Assembly: GCA_914767715.1 (NCBI GenBank)
Contig: OU612065.1
Span: 38,256,001-38,320,000, forward strand
Length of the DNA: 64,000 nucleotides
Reading direction: 5' to 3'
Source of the DNA: Membranipora membranacea
Lineage: Eukaryota; Bryozoa; Gymnolaemata; Cheilostomatida; Membraniporidae
Of this stretch, positions 62,345 to 64,000 are shown piece after piece. The notes under the pieces were generated by a model, which ran no database searches, was not told where the DNA came from, and was given only the letters and a program-made list of their open reading frames with translations. The translations under genes were made by a program, and so were the position numbers. The stretch's first letter is position 1, and each line of letters opens with the position of its first letter.

Positions 62345-62959
62345 TGCAAACAAACATTCAGATAGCCCGTAAAAGAGAATTTGGAGGCTGTCAGTGTCAG
62401 CTCAAGTTTTCTTTTACGATGAGCCATTCAGCATCCACAATAGGCATCTGTGATAGCTGGTAGAGACTATCTTATCTTATAGAGACATATTATCTGGTAG
62501 AGACATTATCTTATCTTATATATAAACATACTATTCTCTTTGATATAACTCTTATCTTGTCATAATGAAGAAGCAATTAGTATGACTAAGCTTCTCACAA
62601 TTTCCCCCAAACATTCATCTCATGTGAGAGACCAATGAACTCCCTCATTGGACAGACAATGTTACAGATGTGATGAACTTTGGCACACACTGTGATCTTA
62701 TGACAATAAGTTGAAGTTTCCTTTTAATCAGACCATAAAATTGAATATCTAACTATACTATTCAAAAGCAGTCAGGACGAGCTAGCAAACACACAGGATA
62801 GAGAGTGTAGACTCCAAATAAAACCAGGTATGTTTTTTATCCAACTACTTCTTTGAACTGAGCTATGCAAAAGAAAACCAAAAAAGCAAAGTTCAATTCA
62901 CCTCCCCCCCCCCCCCAATTATAGTGGTCCTCTTGTTTTGTTTTGAAAATTTCAAATCG

Positions 62960-63004
62960 AGCTCGGGCAGCTCGGGCAGCTCGGACAGCTCGGGCAGCTC
63001 GGGC
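62960..63004. repeat. 9-bp tandem repeat x 5
   Basis: Five AGCTCGGGC units, one with a single substitution (GGAC). GC-rich within AT-rich sequence. Confidence 0.92.
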
Positions 63005-64000
63005 ATACTGAACTGACTTTTATTGTCAAATAAAGTGAATGGCTATGGCTCTCTTTTGCAGGGGACTGAATACCGAGCAATCAATTCGACAACTGCACAT
63101 TACCCTAATTCGATGGTAACGAAACACACAAGAGATAGAGCACCAAGGACAAGGTCATAATGCCTAGGAGGACAAGCTTTCACTAAAAATCTAAGCACAG
63201 GTATGCAATATTTGACTTGGCTGCTAAGTTTTGCGTTGCATTTTGTGAAAACTTCCATATATGTAGAATGTTTACGTCACATTGTATGGAGTGTGTGTGT
63301 AGCACCTGCTGTTGTCTGAGTGCTTAGGTGTGTGTATGTGTGGGTACAAAGGAATGGCCTAAATGTACGTGATAAAATTGATGTCAATAAGTAATAATTC
63401 CTGTAAGTATGTATGAGCTATGTTGCTCAGATATACCCAGGTAACACCTTATATGAAGGTAAGCTGTTTCGGCATCCTTATCTGATGGACAGTCATCATC
63501 AATTCAGGCCAATGACATTCTTGTTGTTTCAGTTCTGACAAGGCGACAACCAAAAAGTGTTGGATTACTCCTTTGTTGACAAACACTAAGTTAGTTGGTA
63601 CGTTTTCTGTTATATAGGCATGTATATAAATAGTCAATGAACCTATCCACCCCCCCCCCCCCAAACAAAATAGGTTATTAACATGAGAAGATATCGATTG
63701 TACCCATGAATATGGCGATGATGAGCGAGTTCATTAGTGCTTATATACATTAACCATGGCAGGCTTTTCTTAGATTGCATGGTAAGAGCACTCCAGAAAC
63801 AGCGACAAGCAGTATATCAGAGTATATCTGAGCATGACTTATAAAACTTTTACCAGGCTTGTCTGGCAATTGAAAGTTTCCACTGTGATGTTATCGGTGG
63901 TCAAAATAATTGGCTTTCATCTCAGCTCCTCATGAACTTGTAGGAGCAGAACAGCATCTTACTGTGCTGCTCTCCTACTGGTAACACAATGGCGATATCT

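Larger units (their letters stand above)
60968..64000. other. Intergenic, repeat-bearing, no gene recognised
   Basis: The first about 420 bases are the 3' untranslated region and poly(A) signal of the upstream gene. The rest contains a palindrome at 61613-61642, homopolymer C tracts near 61897, 62905 and 63651, an inverted-repeat element at 62196-62344 and a 9-bp tandem repeat at 62960-63004. I see no exon with family resemblance on either strand. Confidence 0.6.

Overview
This is animal nuclear DNA. It is AT-rich, and every well-supported gene is split by GT-AG introns, many of only a few hundred bases. The set of genes (a ciliogenesis factor, a Golgi fucosyltransferase, an eIF2B subunit and a JmjC/PHD/Tudor histone demethylase) is typical of a ciliated metazoan. 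The small intergenic spaces, short introns and single-copy KDM4, TTC39 and FUT genes suggest an invertebrate. I cannot name the phylum from the sequence. All gene models were built by hand, requiring matching splice phases and family similarity recalled from memory; no database search was run.

Layout: (1) 297-950, minus: a doubtful two-exon small membrane protein. (2) 5528-12627, minus: Fuzzy (FUZ), ten phase-consistent exons, with only the last few residues not located. (3) 14938-23296, plus: TTC39C-type tetratricopeptide protein, 11 coding exons, 614 aa. (4) 25144-30235, minus: GT10 alpha-1,3-fucosyltransferase, 7 exons, 474 aa, with a type II membrane anchor. (5) 33246-37116, plus: eIF2B gamma subunit, 10 exons, 440 aa. 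(6) 38087-49988, minus: KDM4-type histone lysine demethylase with JmjN, JmjC, PHD, extended PHD and double Tudor, 19 exons, about 1,805 aa, including one very large low-complexity linker exon. (7) about 53770-60967, plus: an unrecognised protein of at least 658 aa with degenerate EF-hand-like segments. Genes alternate in strand, giving head-to-head and tail-to-tail pairs.

The genes do not form one pathway. FUZ acts in ciliogenesis and planar polarity, FUT in Golgi glycosylation, eIF2B gamma in translation initiation and KDM4 in chromatin. What links them may be ancestry: human KDM4, TTC39, FUT and EIF2B3 relatives also lie near one another on chromosomes 1p, 9p and 19p, which suggests conserved ancient linkage.

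Between and inside the genes are many inverted-repeat elements resembling non-autonomous MITEs, some in recognisable families, plus several minisatellites and local duplications. I found no CRISPR array, operon, virus-like element, RNA gene or obviously new multi-gene system. The most unexplained items are the gene at 53.8-61.0 kb, the nested palindrome inside TTC39C, and the repeat element present in opposite orientations at 14.1 and 31.8 kb.
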